From contig CADECY010000029.1 in the NCBI GenBank assembly GCA_902825945.1, positions 1 to 64,000 of the forward strand: a stretch of 64,000 bases of DNA. Direction: 5' to 3'. The notes beneath the pieces were generated by a model that saw nothing but the letters and a program-made list of their open reading frames with translations, was not told the DNA's origin and ran no database searches. Each line of letters starts with the position of its first letter. Position 1 is the stretch's first letter. Source of the DNA: an uncultured Acidobacteriota bacterium. GTDB taxonomy: Bacteria > Acidobacteriota > Terriglobia > Bryobacterales > Bryobacteraceae. This document shows, piece by piece, positions 47,287 to 55,141 of this stretch. A program made the position numbers and the translations under genes.

Positions 47287-48885
47287 CTACATGCTCGCGG
47301 ACGCGCCGCATATCGAAACGTCGAGACCGAGTTCCCGGAACGCGGCTGCCTTGGCGGCCAGAGCGAAATCAGCCGCCGCCGCGTCGGGCGCGTAGACCAC
47401 TTGAATGTGATTCGCCTTGTGACGCGCCATCATCTGGTCGCGAGAAACACCTTGCGTGACAGCGTGCATGATGGGCCACTGCGGAGTCGTGATGCTCCAC
47501 CGCCGCTCGGTCTCTTCCTTCGGCAGCTCCACCACCGTGGCGCGGCCAAGGTCGGCACAGAGCATTCCGTTATCCACGAACACGCGGCTCCACACGATCT
47601 CGCCAGGCTTGCTCACGCCCTTGACGCTGCCTCCACCGAGGCGGAAGTACATCGGCGGCTGGCGTTCGCTGACCGTGCCCGCGTATCCTCCGATGAAGTG
47701 GTTCGGCGGCGCCGCGCCGCTGATCTCGAACACCCACACGAACTGACCGCCGTATTCCTCGCCGTAGCGGACATCGTGCAGCGTGTTCTCGGGATCGTAG
47801 CCAAGCTTGCGCCACAGCCGATACGTCAGAAGACCATCGAGTCCAGCGCACTCGTCCACCTCATTGAAGTGCGGCAGCGGCTCGCCGTCGAACAACGTGC
47901 GAGTTCCCGAGGCGTCCTTCACCGGCGGACGGTCGGAGTTGTTGAGCAGCCCTTCCACGAGGTCCGAAGCTGGACAGAGATCCTTGAGCCCCTGCTGATA
48001 CTGGATTCCGATCGTCGCGCACCCGAACTCGTCGGCGATCCGCAGCGATGCAACGTACATTTTGCATTGCTCGAGGATCTGCGCGCCGGTGAGATCGGTC
48101 TCCGGGTTCGGACCCGTGCGGAACGTCATTCCCTTCGCGTCGAGCCACGCCCGCACCGCCGCCGCCTCGGCATCGGACACCTCACGCATCGCCGCGTACA
48201 AGCCGGACTGGCTCAAGCGCTCCTTGAAAACCCCGGTGGGATGCCGCAACTCATCGGGGATGATCGCGTTGTACATGCCCATGCAGCCTTCGTCGAAGAT
48301 ACCCATGATCGCCTTCTCTTCACGAAGCTGGCGTGCCACCGCCGCTCCCGCCTGGGCAGCGGCATCCGGCACTTTGCAGGCCCCCAGCGGACGCACGTGC
48401 GACAAGTCCTGCTTCACGGGTTCGCCACTCAGCCAGCGCCGCAGATTTCCGAGAAAGAACTCGTCTGTGACATCCGCGCTCCACAACGTCTCGTAGCGGA
48501 CCCCGGCCTTCGTCAGCGATCCGTTGAGGTTCAGCATGCCGACCAAGCCCGGCCACTCGCCGCTCCAATTCGCCACCGTGAGAATCGGCCCGCGATGTGT
48601 GTAGAGCCCATGCAGCAGATGATGGCTGTACTGCCATACGGCTTCCACCACGACTAGCGGCGCTTCGCGCGGGATCGATCGAAACACTTCCATTCCGCGC
48701 TTCTGACTGTCGATGAATCCGTGCTGTTTCTCCTCGTCATACTCGTGGCCGCGGATCACCCGGCCGCCGAGGCTTTCGATAGCTTGGATCACCGCTTGTT
48801 CGGTTCGATGCTGCGCGGGCCAGCACTTCCGATTAGCGGAAAGGCGGAGGTCGCCGTTAGCGACAAGGTAGACAGGTTGCGACAT
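47287..48885 (-). CDS. L-fucose/L-arabinose isomerase-fold protein
   Basis: A 532-aa cytoplasmic protein. The plan fits the fucose isomerase superfamily: an N-terminal Rossmann-like part ([20 protein letters not shown]), the central domain starting at [20 protein letters not shown] and the C-terminal part with [20 protein letters not shown], where a metal-binding histidine is expected. Which ketose or aldose it converts is unknown, and it may not be an isomerase. It is transcribed away from the TonB-dependent receptor (50-bp gap) and upstream of the prolyl oligopeptidase. Length and motifs exclude the standard FucI (about 590 aa). Confidence 0.72.
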   Translation of the reverse strand: MSQPVYLVANGDLRLSANRKCWPAQHRTEQAVIQAIESLGGRVIRGHEYDEEKQHGFIDSQKRGMEVFRSIPREAPLVVVEAVWQYSHHLLHGLYTHRGPILTVANWSGEWPGLVGMLNLNGSLTKAGVRYETLWSADVTDEFFLGNLRRWLSGEPVKQDLSHVRPLGACKVPDAAAQAGAAVARQLREEKAIMGIFDEGCMGMYNAIIPDELRHPTGVFKERLSQSGLYAAMREVSDAEAAAVRAWLDAKGMTFRTGPNPETDLTGAQILEQCKMYVASLRIADEFGCATIGIQYQQGLKDLCPASDLVEGLLNNSDRPPVKDASGTRTLFDGEPLPHFNEVDECAGLDGLLTYRLWRKLGYDPENTLHDVRYGEEYGGQFVWVFEISGAAPPNHFIGGYAGTVSERQPPMYFRLGGGSVKGVSKPGEIVWSRVFVDNGMLCADLGRATVVELPKEETERRWSITTPQWPIMHAVTQGVSRDQMMARHKANHIQVVYAPDAAAADFALAAKAAAFRELGLDVSICGASASM

Positions 48886-48899
48886 AGGATCATTTCATT

Positions 48900-48928
48900 T
48901 TGTCATTAGCGCGGCAACACAGTACAGT
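48900..48928 (+). promoter_or_regulatory. Predicted sigma70-type promoter of the TonB-dependent receptor gene
   Basis: TTGTCA (48900-48905), 17-bp spacer and TACAGT (48923-48928). Expected transcription start is within a base or two of the ATG at 48936, and no ribosome binding site is seen, so the message may be leaderless. The promoter lies in the 50-bp gap to the divergent isomerase-like gene. Confidence 0.5.
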
Positions 48929-48935
48929 AGTCTCA

Positions 48936-51900
48936 ATGCCACGTCTCGCAATTCTTCCCGCGCTGCTTGCCTGCGCCGCGCCGCTCGCCGCGCAGTCCAT
49001 CTTCGGATCGATTCAAGGAACGGTAGCAGACGAGACCGGCGCGGCGATCGTGCGCGCCCGAGTCACGTCCCGCAATGTCGATACCGGAGTCACGGCCACG
49101 GCCGAGACCAACGAGTCCGGACTCTTCTTCCTCGGAGAACTCCGCCCGGGAGCCTATGAAGTGGTCGCGGAGGCACAAGGCTTTCAGCGATTCGCCCGCA
49201 GCGGCATCACGCTGCGCGTCGAAGACCGACTGCGCGTGGACTTCGCGATGAAGGTCGGCCAGGTGACCGAATCGGTGGAGGTGCGCGGAGAGGCGCAGTT
49301 GATCCAGACCGAGTCGAACACGCTCGGACGCGTCGTCGAAGAGTCGACGATCAAGCAGCTTCCCCTGCGCGGGCGCAACGCTTTCGAACTCGTTCTGCTG
49401 ACGCCGGGAGCGCAACAGCGAGGCGATGACGAACTGCCGCGACTGAGTGGCGGCCGCGCGCGCACTGGCGAGTTCGTGCTCGACGGATCCTCGATCACCA
49501 CTCCGCGCCGCGGCCAGTTGTTCACGCAGCCGAACCTCGATGCGATTCAGGAGTTCAAGGTGCAAACCAACGGGCTCTCAGCCGAGTTCGGGCGCACCGT
49601 CGGCGGCGTGGTGAACGCGACACTCAAGTCAGGCACCAACGCCATTCACGGAAACATGTTCGAGTTCCACCGCAACAACTCGATCAACGCGCGCAACTTC
49701 TTCGCGCCGCGCAATCCGAAGCTGATCCAGAATCAATTCGGCGCCATGATCGGCGGCCCTGTGAAGAAGGACCGGCTCTTCTTCTTCGGCGACTTCGAGA
49801 GTTTCCGCCAAGCCGAAGAGACCCTCTTCAACCTGACGATTCCGACGGCAAGCATGAAGCGGGGCGACTTCACGGAACTTCCCGGCGGCAGCGTGGGCAC
49901 CGACGCACTTGGCCGTCCGGTCACCCGCAATCAGATCTTCGATCCCGGTACCACGCGGCTCGGGCCGGACGGGCGGCGATCGGTTCGCGACCCGTTTCCC
50001 GGCAACGTGATTCCCGCCGCGCGGTTCGACGCGCCATCGCCACGCCTGCTCGCGCTCTATCCGGACGCCAACCGCTCTGGGCTGGCGCAGAACTTCCAGC
50101 GCCTCATCCCCAATGCGCAACGCAACAACAAGTTTGACGTTCGCATGGATTGGCGCGCAACGGATAAGGATCTGGTCTTCGGACGCTTCTCGTGGGACCA
50201 CCAGTTCAGCGATACCGCCCGCCCATTCGAGGCTTCGATCACCGGCGGCAATCGCGGCAACTTCAATCGCTACATGACGAGCGCGGTCAACTGGACCCGA
50301 ACACTGACCCCGTCGATCCTCAACGACGTGCGCGTCGCGCTGTTCCGCGGAATCCAGGAGCGGCTACTGAGTCAAGGCGCGGGCGGAGCGCTCGGGATTC
50401 CGAACTTGAACATCGTCGGGCTGCCGAACATCGCGGTGGCGGGCTACACCGGACTCGGCGACTCGCAAGCCTTCAATCCCGTCGAGAACCAGTATCAGAT
50501 CCAGAACGCCACGACCATCGTGCGCGGCAAGCACGTGATCAAAACTGGCATCGACTACCGCCAGTTCCCGATCAACGACCTGCAATTGCAATTCACCGGC
50601 GAATACACGTTCGCGGCGAATCAGACGGCCGATCCCGCCAATCCGGGAACTACCGGACATCCGGTGGCGAGCCTGCTGCTCGGCCAGGCGGACTCCTTCA
50701 ACAACAGCACGCTGCGCGGGCGCTTCTACTACCGGTCACAATACCTCGGCGCATTCGTGCAGGACGACTGGAAGGTTTCGCCGTCACTCACCGTTAATCT
50801 CGGCTTCCGCTACGACGTCGAGCAGAATCCCCGCGAGAAACGGATGCAAGGCTCGAACTTCGATCTCGCCAAGGGCCGGCCGTTTACGATGACCGAACTT
50901 GGCCGCGACTTCATCCAATACACCGATCGCAAGAACTTCGCGCCACGCATCGGAATCGCCTGGAAGGCCGCTCCGCGCACCGTGATCCGCAGCCACTACG
51001 GAATCTTCTACATCCCGCTGACGGGCCGCGCCACTTCGGCATTCGCGAGATTCCCCGCCGATCAACGCCTGGGGATCCAGAGCGACGGACTGAACGCAGC
51101 CGTGATCGTGTCGCGCACACCGCCCATCACGCCGAGCGCCGATGGCAAGGGTTTCGCCATCGATACCAAGATCGAGCGCGCCAAACTCGGATCGTTCCAA
51201 CAGTGGAACTTCGACGTTCAGCATGAACTGGGAAGCTTCCTGTTGCAGGGCTCCTACGTGGGCAGCGTGGGACGCCATCTAATGCTCAATCAGGACTACA
51301 ACGTGATCCGCATCGAAGACGTGCAGCGAGCACAAAACGGCACCCAGCAAATGCGCCCGTATCCGGACTACGGTTTCATCCTCTGTCACTGCGAACTGCA
51401 GAACTCGAGCTACAACGCCCTGCAACTCGGCCTCGAACGGCGTTATCGCGGCGGGCTGTTCTGGAGTGTCAGCTACACGTTCTCGAAGTTCATCGACTAC
51501 AACGAGGACAACTTCTCCTCGATGTTCCCGATGGACCCGTACAACCTGAAGCTCGAACGCGGCCTCAGCCAATCGCACTATCCGCACCGGTTCGTTACCG
51601 CGGCGATCTACGACCTGCCCTTCGGCAAGGGGCGCCGCTGGGCGGCATCGGGCCCGGTGGCGTGGGTGGCGGGCGGGTGGCAGCTATCGACGATCCTGTC
51701 GCTGCAGAGCGGCGATCAAGTGTGGATCAGCCAGGCGGCAAACACCGCGCGGACCTTCAGCCGCCAGTTCCGGCCGAACCTCATCGCGGACCCGGTTCTC
51801 GGCGAAAGTGAGCGTGGACTCAATCGTTGGTTCAACACGGCTGCGTTCCAGGCGCCGCCCGCAATGACGCTCGGTAACAGCAACAAGTTCCCGAACGTTC

Positions 51901-52121
51901 AAGGCCCGGGACTCGCGAACTTCGATGCATCGCTGATTCGTTTCATTCCGCTTCCCCTTCGCGAAGGCATGAAGTTCGAACTTCGCGGCGACTTCTTCAA
52001 TGCGCTCAACCGTGTCAACTTCGGCGCTCCGAGCGGCGCATTCGGCACTCCGAATTTCGGGCGCGTCACCAGCGCACGGCTTCCTCGTACGATCCAGATC
52101 GGGATGAAGTTCTGGTTCTGA
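48936..52121 (+). CDS. TonB-dependent receptor, Oar-like with carboxypeptidase-regulatory N-domain
   Basis: A 1061-aa outer-membrane protein. Signal peptide MPRLAILPALLACAAPLAAQ; then a CarboxypepD_reg-like domain (SIQGTVADETGAAIVRARVT); a plug domain (LPLRGRNAFELVLLTPGAQQ, DGSSITTPRRGQLFTQPNLD); then a long beta-barrel ending with LPRTIQIGMKFWF, whose final Phe is the usual outer-membrane sorting signal. No clear TonB box was seen. Oar-like receptors are very numerous in acidobacteria and are linked to uptake of oligosaccharides or to secretion. The chosen start is 48936; an open frame runs upstream to 48900. The stop and the next ATG overlap as TGATG. Confidence 0.93.
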   Translation: MPRLAILPALLACAAPLAAQSIFGSIQGTVADETGAAIVRARVTSRNVDTGVTATAETNESGLFFLGELRPGAYEVVAEAQGFQRFARSGITLRVEDRLRVDFAMKVGQVTESVEVRGEAQLIQTESNTLGRVVEESTIKQLPLRGRNAFELVLLTPGAQQRGDDELPRLSGGRARTGEFVLDGSSITTPRRGQLFTQPNLDAIQEFKVQTNGLSAEFGRTVGGVVNATLKSGTNAIHGNMFEFHRNNSINARNFFAPRNPKLIQNQFGAMIGGPVKKDRLFFFGDFESFRQAEETLFNLTIPTASMKRGDFTELPGGSVGTDALGRPVTRNQIFDPGTTRLGPDGRRSVRDPFPGNVIPAARFDAPSPRLLALYPDANRSGLAQNFQRLIPNAQRNNKFDVRMDWRATDKDLVFGRFSWDHQFSDTARPFEASITGGNRGNFNRYMTSAVNWTRTLTPSILNDVRVALFRGIQERLLSQGAGGALGIPNLNIVGLPNIAVAGYTGLGDSQAFNPVENQYQIQNATTIVRGKHVIKTGIDYRQFPINDLQLQFTGEYTFAANQTADPANPGTTGHPVASLLLGQADSFNNSTLRGRFYYRSQYLGAFVQDDWKVSPSLTVNLGFRYDVEQNPREKRMQGSNFDLAKGRPFTMTELGRDFIQYTDRKNFAPRIGIAWKAAPRTVIRSHYGIFYIPLTGRATSAFARFPADQRLGIQSDGLNAAVIVSRTPPITPSADGKGFAIDTKIERAKLGSFQQWNFDVQHELGSFLLQGSYVGSVGRHLMLNQDYNVIRIEDVQRAQNGTQQMRPYPDYGFILCHCELQNSSYNALQLGLERRYRGGLFWSVSYTFSKFIDYNEDNFSSMFPMDPYNLKLERGLSQSHYPHRFVTAAIYDLPFGKGRRWAASGPVAWVAGGWQLSTILSLQSGDQVWISQAANTARTFSRQFRPNLIADPVLGESERGLNRWFNTAAFQAPPAMTLGNSNKFPNVQGPGLANFDASLIRFIPLPLREGMKFELRGDFFNALNRVNFGAPSGAFGTPNFGRVTSARLPRTIQIGMKFWF

Positions 52122-52984
52122 TGCGCCGCGCTCCGCTACTACTCCTGCTGTTGCTCCGCGCCCATGCGGAGGAGCGCTGGGACTGGCCGTTTCCGGGCGT
52201 GGTGCATATCGCACGCAGCGAGTCCGAACCACGCCCGGTCAACATGCACATCGTGAAGATCTCGCTCGGAACTCCGGGGCTCGCGTTCCGGCTCACCGGC
52301 CCCGGCGGATCGCGCGAAACGGTTCGGGAAACGACTCTCGAATTCGCTCGCCGCGAGCGGGCCCAAGTCGCGATCAACTCCCACTTCTTCGTGCCGTATC
52401 CGAGTGCGGACCGCGAGAGCTTCCTCGTCGGCCTCGCCGCTTCCAACGGGCATGTTTATTCGGACTTCGAGACGCCCGAGCAATCCTACGCGATCGTCGC
52501 GAATGCGCCGGCGATCAATATTGATCACGAGAACATGGCATCGATTGTCCGCCGCAAGGAGGACGCCACGTTGTGGACCGCGTTCTCCGGATCGGCGCAG
52601 ATCATCACCGATGGTGCTCCCACGATTCCGGTCTACGCGGAACCGCCCGGAATGCAGGGCCTGCTCGCTCCGGGCGGCCCGATGAAGTACGGCAACGCGA
52701 AGCCGTGGTACGGCGTGCCGAACGCGCGCACGATCATCGGTCTTGCCGATCGCAACCGGGCGCTCGTCCTGTTCACATGCGATCGCGCGGGTGGCAGTCA
52801 GGGCATGCGTGTCGGCGAGGCTGCCGATCTGCTGATTCGCGACTACTCGGTGGAGCAGGCCCTGAACATGGATGGAGGCGGCTCGGTCACGCTCGTGATC
52901 GCGGGCCGGATCGTGAATTCGTCATCGGACAACCCGGAAGGCCGCGCGGTGGCGAGCAATCTGGGCATCTTCATCGGGCCATGA
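52121..52984 (+). CDS. Phosphodiester glycosidase (NAGPA-like) family protein
   Basis: A 287-aa exported protein with signal MRRAPLLLLLLLRAHAEERW. The family core is visible: a conserved N-terminal AQVAINSHFF, GPMKYGNAKPWYGVPNARTI and the signature LNMDGGGSVTLVIAGRIVN with the late SDNPEGRAVASNLGIF. Relatives remove GlcNAc from phosphodiester-linked sugars or are spore/envelope proteins. It starts 1 bp inside the receptor stop, so receptor and hydrolase are made together; the receptor may import the product or the hydrolase may act on the receptor ligand (inference). Convergent with the small gene at 52995. Confidence 0.88.
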   Translation: MRRAPLLLLLLLRAHAEERWDWPFPGVVHIARSESEPRPVNMHIVKISLGTPGLAFRLTGPGGSRETVRETTLEFARRERAQVAINSHFFVPYPSADRESFLVGLAASNGHVYSDFETPEQSYAIVANAPAINIDHENMASIVRRKEDATLWTAFSGSAQIITDGAPTIPVYAEPPGMQGLLAPGGPMKYGNAKPWYGVPNARTIIGLADRNRALVLFTCDRAGGSQGMRVGEAADLLIRDYSVEQALNMDGGGSVTLVIAGRIVNSSSDNPEGRAVASNLGIFIGP

Positions 52985-52994
52985 CGCGGCATCG

Positions 52995-53255
52995 TTAGAG
53001 TAAGGGAAGCACGCGGGTCGCAACCCGGCGGGCGCGCCGCCCACGCGTTCGCGCGAGGTAGTGATTCACATCGTTGAGCGAGGCGAACAGGCCGCGGAAG
53101 TTCTCGCCATCGCGAGACGGCGGACGCACGCGCGGATTGAAGTCACGCGCGTGAAACAGATCGGTCTCGGCGATGACGGCGACACCCATCGGACGGTACT
53201 CGTGGGCCCCGGCGCACCGCGCGACACCGGCACCGATCCAAAGTGCGAAACCCAT
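52995..53255 (-). CDS. Small uncharacterised ORF, possibly degenerate
   Basis: An 86-aa frame, MGFALWIGAGVARCAGAHEY, that starts 3 bp after the DUF4440-like gene stop. The first 17 residues look like the start of a small membrane protein (the GlsB/YeaQ-like type begins in a similar way), but the rest is hydrophilic (RDFNPRVRPPSRDGENFRGL) and lacks the expected second and third helices. It may be a remnant or a divergent small gene. Position in the run supports expression; sequence does not identify it. Confidence 0.4.
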   Translation of the reverse strand: MGFALWIGAGVARCAGAHEYRPMGVAVIAETDLFHARDFNPRVRPPSRDGENFRGLFASLNDVNHYLARTRGRRARRVATRVLPLL

Positions 53256-53258
53256 GGC

Positions 53259-53753
53259 CTACTTTGCCCGCTCGCGGTACGCCGCGCACGCCTCGGCATC
53301 GAAACATTCGAGCACTACGTAAATCTCCGAACGAATCTTCCACCTCTCCGTTGTCTGGCGCCACATCGCCAGATAGGTGCCACCGAAAGCCCGGCTGCCG
53401 TCGGGTCGCGTTCCGATCCAGTGTCCGTGTTCGGCCGCAACCGGCGCAGCCTTGGAGATCTCGACTTTGTCGGTGATCCGTTCGAAGCGAATCGCCCGCG
53501 GATCGCCGAAGTCGCGTGCAAAGCGATCGATCGATGCCTGCCGCGACGGAACGAATGAACCGTTGCCACGCACCTGGACGAAATCCTCCGCGAGATGCTC
53601 GGCATAAGCTTTGACATCGCGCCGCCTGATCGCATCGTTGGATGCCTTTCGAGCCGCACGGATCTCCGGCTCGCCGGAAACCGCCTGGGCGGACACGGGT
53701 AGAGCGACCGGCCACAGGAGGGCCGCCCCGAAAAGCGTCCAGCCCCTTGCCAC
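53259..53753 (-). CDS. Secreted SnoaL/DUF4440-like (NTF2-fold) protein
   Basis: A 164-aa protein from GTG at 53753, which shares one base with the stop of the ceramidase-like gene (TAGTG). The start gives (M)ARGWTLFGAALLWPVALPVS, a signal peptide. The body, KASNDAIRRRDVKAYAEHLA, followed by DFVQVRGNGSF and GGTYLAMWRQTTERWKIRSE, is the DUF4440/SnoaL-like cone fold, which binds small ligands or catalyses isomerisations. Its function is unknown. The longer frame reaching 53975 starts inside the ceramidase gene and is rejected. Confidence 0.78.
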   Translation of the reverse strand: MARGWTLFGAALLWPVALPVSAQAVSGEPEIRAARKASNDAIRRRDVKAYAEHLAEDFVQVRGNGSFVPSRQASIDRFARDFGDPRAIRFERITDKVEISKAAPVAAEHGHWIGTRPDGSRAFGGTYLAMWRQTTERWKIRSEIYVVLECFDAEACAAYRERAK

Positions 53754-55141
53754 TACTTCACCTCGCCGAACAGTTCGAGAATCGCCTTCGTGATCTTGAC
53801 CGAAGCCTCCCGCTCCAGATTGTTCGTCCCGAGCCACGTCTCGTAGCCGCCGAGCGCGAAGTGGCGCGGCGTGGGCAGATATCCGTAATGCCCGTTCGCC
53901 AACTCGATCGTGAACGACGGCTGCAAGGGACTCAGTTCCTTGATCGTGATCCCGATTTCCGTGAAGACTTCGCAAGGAATCGCCGCGATTCCGAGTCCGC
54001 CGATCCGAATCGCCTGCAGTTTCAGGTCGGCGAACTCCGGGCCCGACTGCAACGCCAGCGCACGTTCCGCGTAGGCCTTCGCGTTGCGCGGCAGCTTGCT
54101 GTCATCGGGCTCGGCGAGCGCCTTCTTCGCGAATTCCAGTTGGTCCTTCGTCGGCCGGCGATAGCGGAGCCGCAGCTCGCGTTCGGCCACTCGGACCGGA
54201 GCCGAATCGCGGTGTTCGATGCGCGAGGCGGCAACGGTGGCGTGTCCGGCCATCTTTCCGGCGACAGCCGCGATCCGCTCATAAGGCGCGGCACGCGGAC
54301 GCGGATGAACGAAGTCCGTGTTGTTCACATCACCACTCGTGCCGTTGGTCATCATGGCGACGAATTGCGGATTGCCGGGCGCGAGCCGTTGCGCCACTTG
54401 TTTCGCGAACTCTCCGAAGTAGTCGGCCGAGAGTTCCGGGCCGGGAACGCCACCCACGTAGTGCAGCGAATAGTTGGCGAGCAGCGCGAGCGGCTTGCCA
54501 TTCGCATCTCGTACGGAGACCACCGAGAAACCGGGATCGGTTGCGCCCGCGGGGAAGACCAAGTCGGCCGAGCCCGCTCCCGGATTCATTCGAGCGATGT
54601 CGGTGGTGCCGCCGAACGGATCCGGCGGAATCGAGCCTGGGCGCATGAACCAGCGCCGGTTGTTCAACTCTTCGGGCACGGGCACGACAGCCCAACCGAT
54701 AAAGGCAGGTTCGAGCCGCGCGTGAGCCTGCGCGATTGCCTCCGCGGCCTGCGTCACGATGCGATCGACATAGCGCAGTTCCTTGGCGTCGCCTTCCTTG
54801 GCAACAGAAGGCGGAGCGGAGTGAGTGTGAGTCGCGGACATGAGAATACGGTTCACCGGAATGCCGGTCTTCTTCGACGCGAGGTCTTTCGCGCGATCCA
54901 TCTGTTCGCGTTTCACGAAGCAACTATCGATGACGGCAATCGCGATTTCGACGCCTCCATCCTCGAGCGCCAACGCCCGTACATGGAGTGGATCACGCGC
55001 GGAGTTCGCCATCGTGAGTCCGAAATTGCCGATCACGCGGACGGGCCACTCTTGCGGCGTGATGTCGGCCACGGCCGCTCCGGCGCGGAGTTTCGCGAAG
55101 GCGGTTGCGGCAAAGAGGAGAGAGAGAATGATGCGATTCAT
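53753..55141 (-). CDS. Neutral/alkaline ceramidase-like amidohydrolase
   Basis: A 462-aa exported protein (MNRIILSLLFAATAFAKLRA). The N-terminal domain of neutral ceramidases is evident: AAVADITPQEWPVRVIGNFG, metal motif ILMSATHTHSAPP, then NYSLHYVGGVPGP, MTNGTSGDVNNTDF and the late IELANGHYGYLPTPRHFALG with GGYET. It is shorter than typical ceramidases (about 650-700 aa) and lacks their C-terminal domain, so it may hydrolyse another amide-linked substrate. The ATG at 55141 overlaps the stop of the PQQ dehydrogenase gene as ATGA, and its stop overlaps the DUF4440-like start. Confidence 0.82.
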   Translation of the reverse strand: MNRIILSLLFAATAFAKLRAGAAVADITPQEWPVRVIGNFGLTMANSARDPLHVRALALEDGGVEIAIAVIDSCFVKREQMDRAKDLASKKTGIPVNRILMSATHTHSAPPSVAKEGDAKELRYVDRIVTQAAEAIAQAHARLEPAFIGWAVVPVPEELNNRRWFMRPGSIPPDPFGGTTDIARMNPGAGSADLVFPAGATDPGFSVVSVRDANGKPLALLANYSLHYVGGVPGPELSADYFGEFAKQVAQRLAPGNPQFVAMMTNGTSGDVNNTDFVHPRPRAAPYERIAAVAGKMAGHATVAASRIEHRDSAPVRVAERELRLRYRRPTKDQLEFAKKALAEPDDSKLPRNAKAYAERALALQSGPEFADLKLQAIRIGGLGIAAIPCEVFTEIGITIKELSPLQPSFTIELANGHYGYLPTPRHFALGGYETWLGTNNLEREASVKITKAILELFGEVK

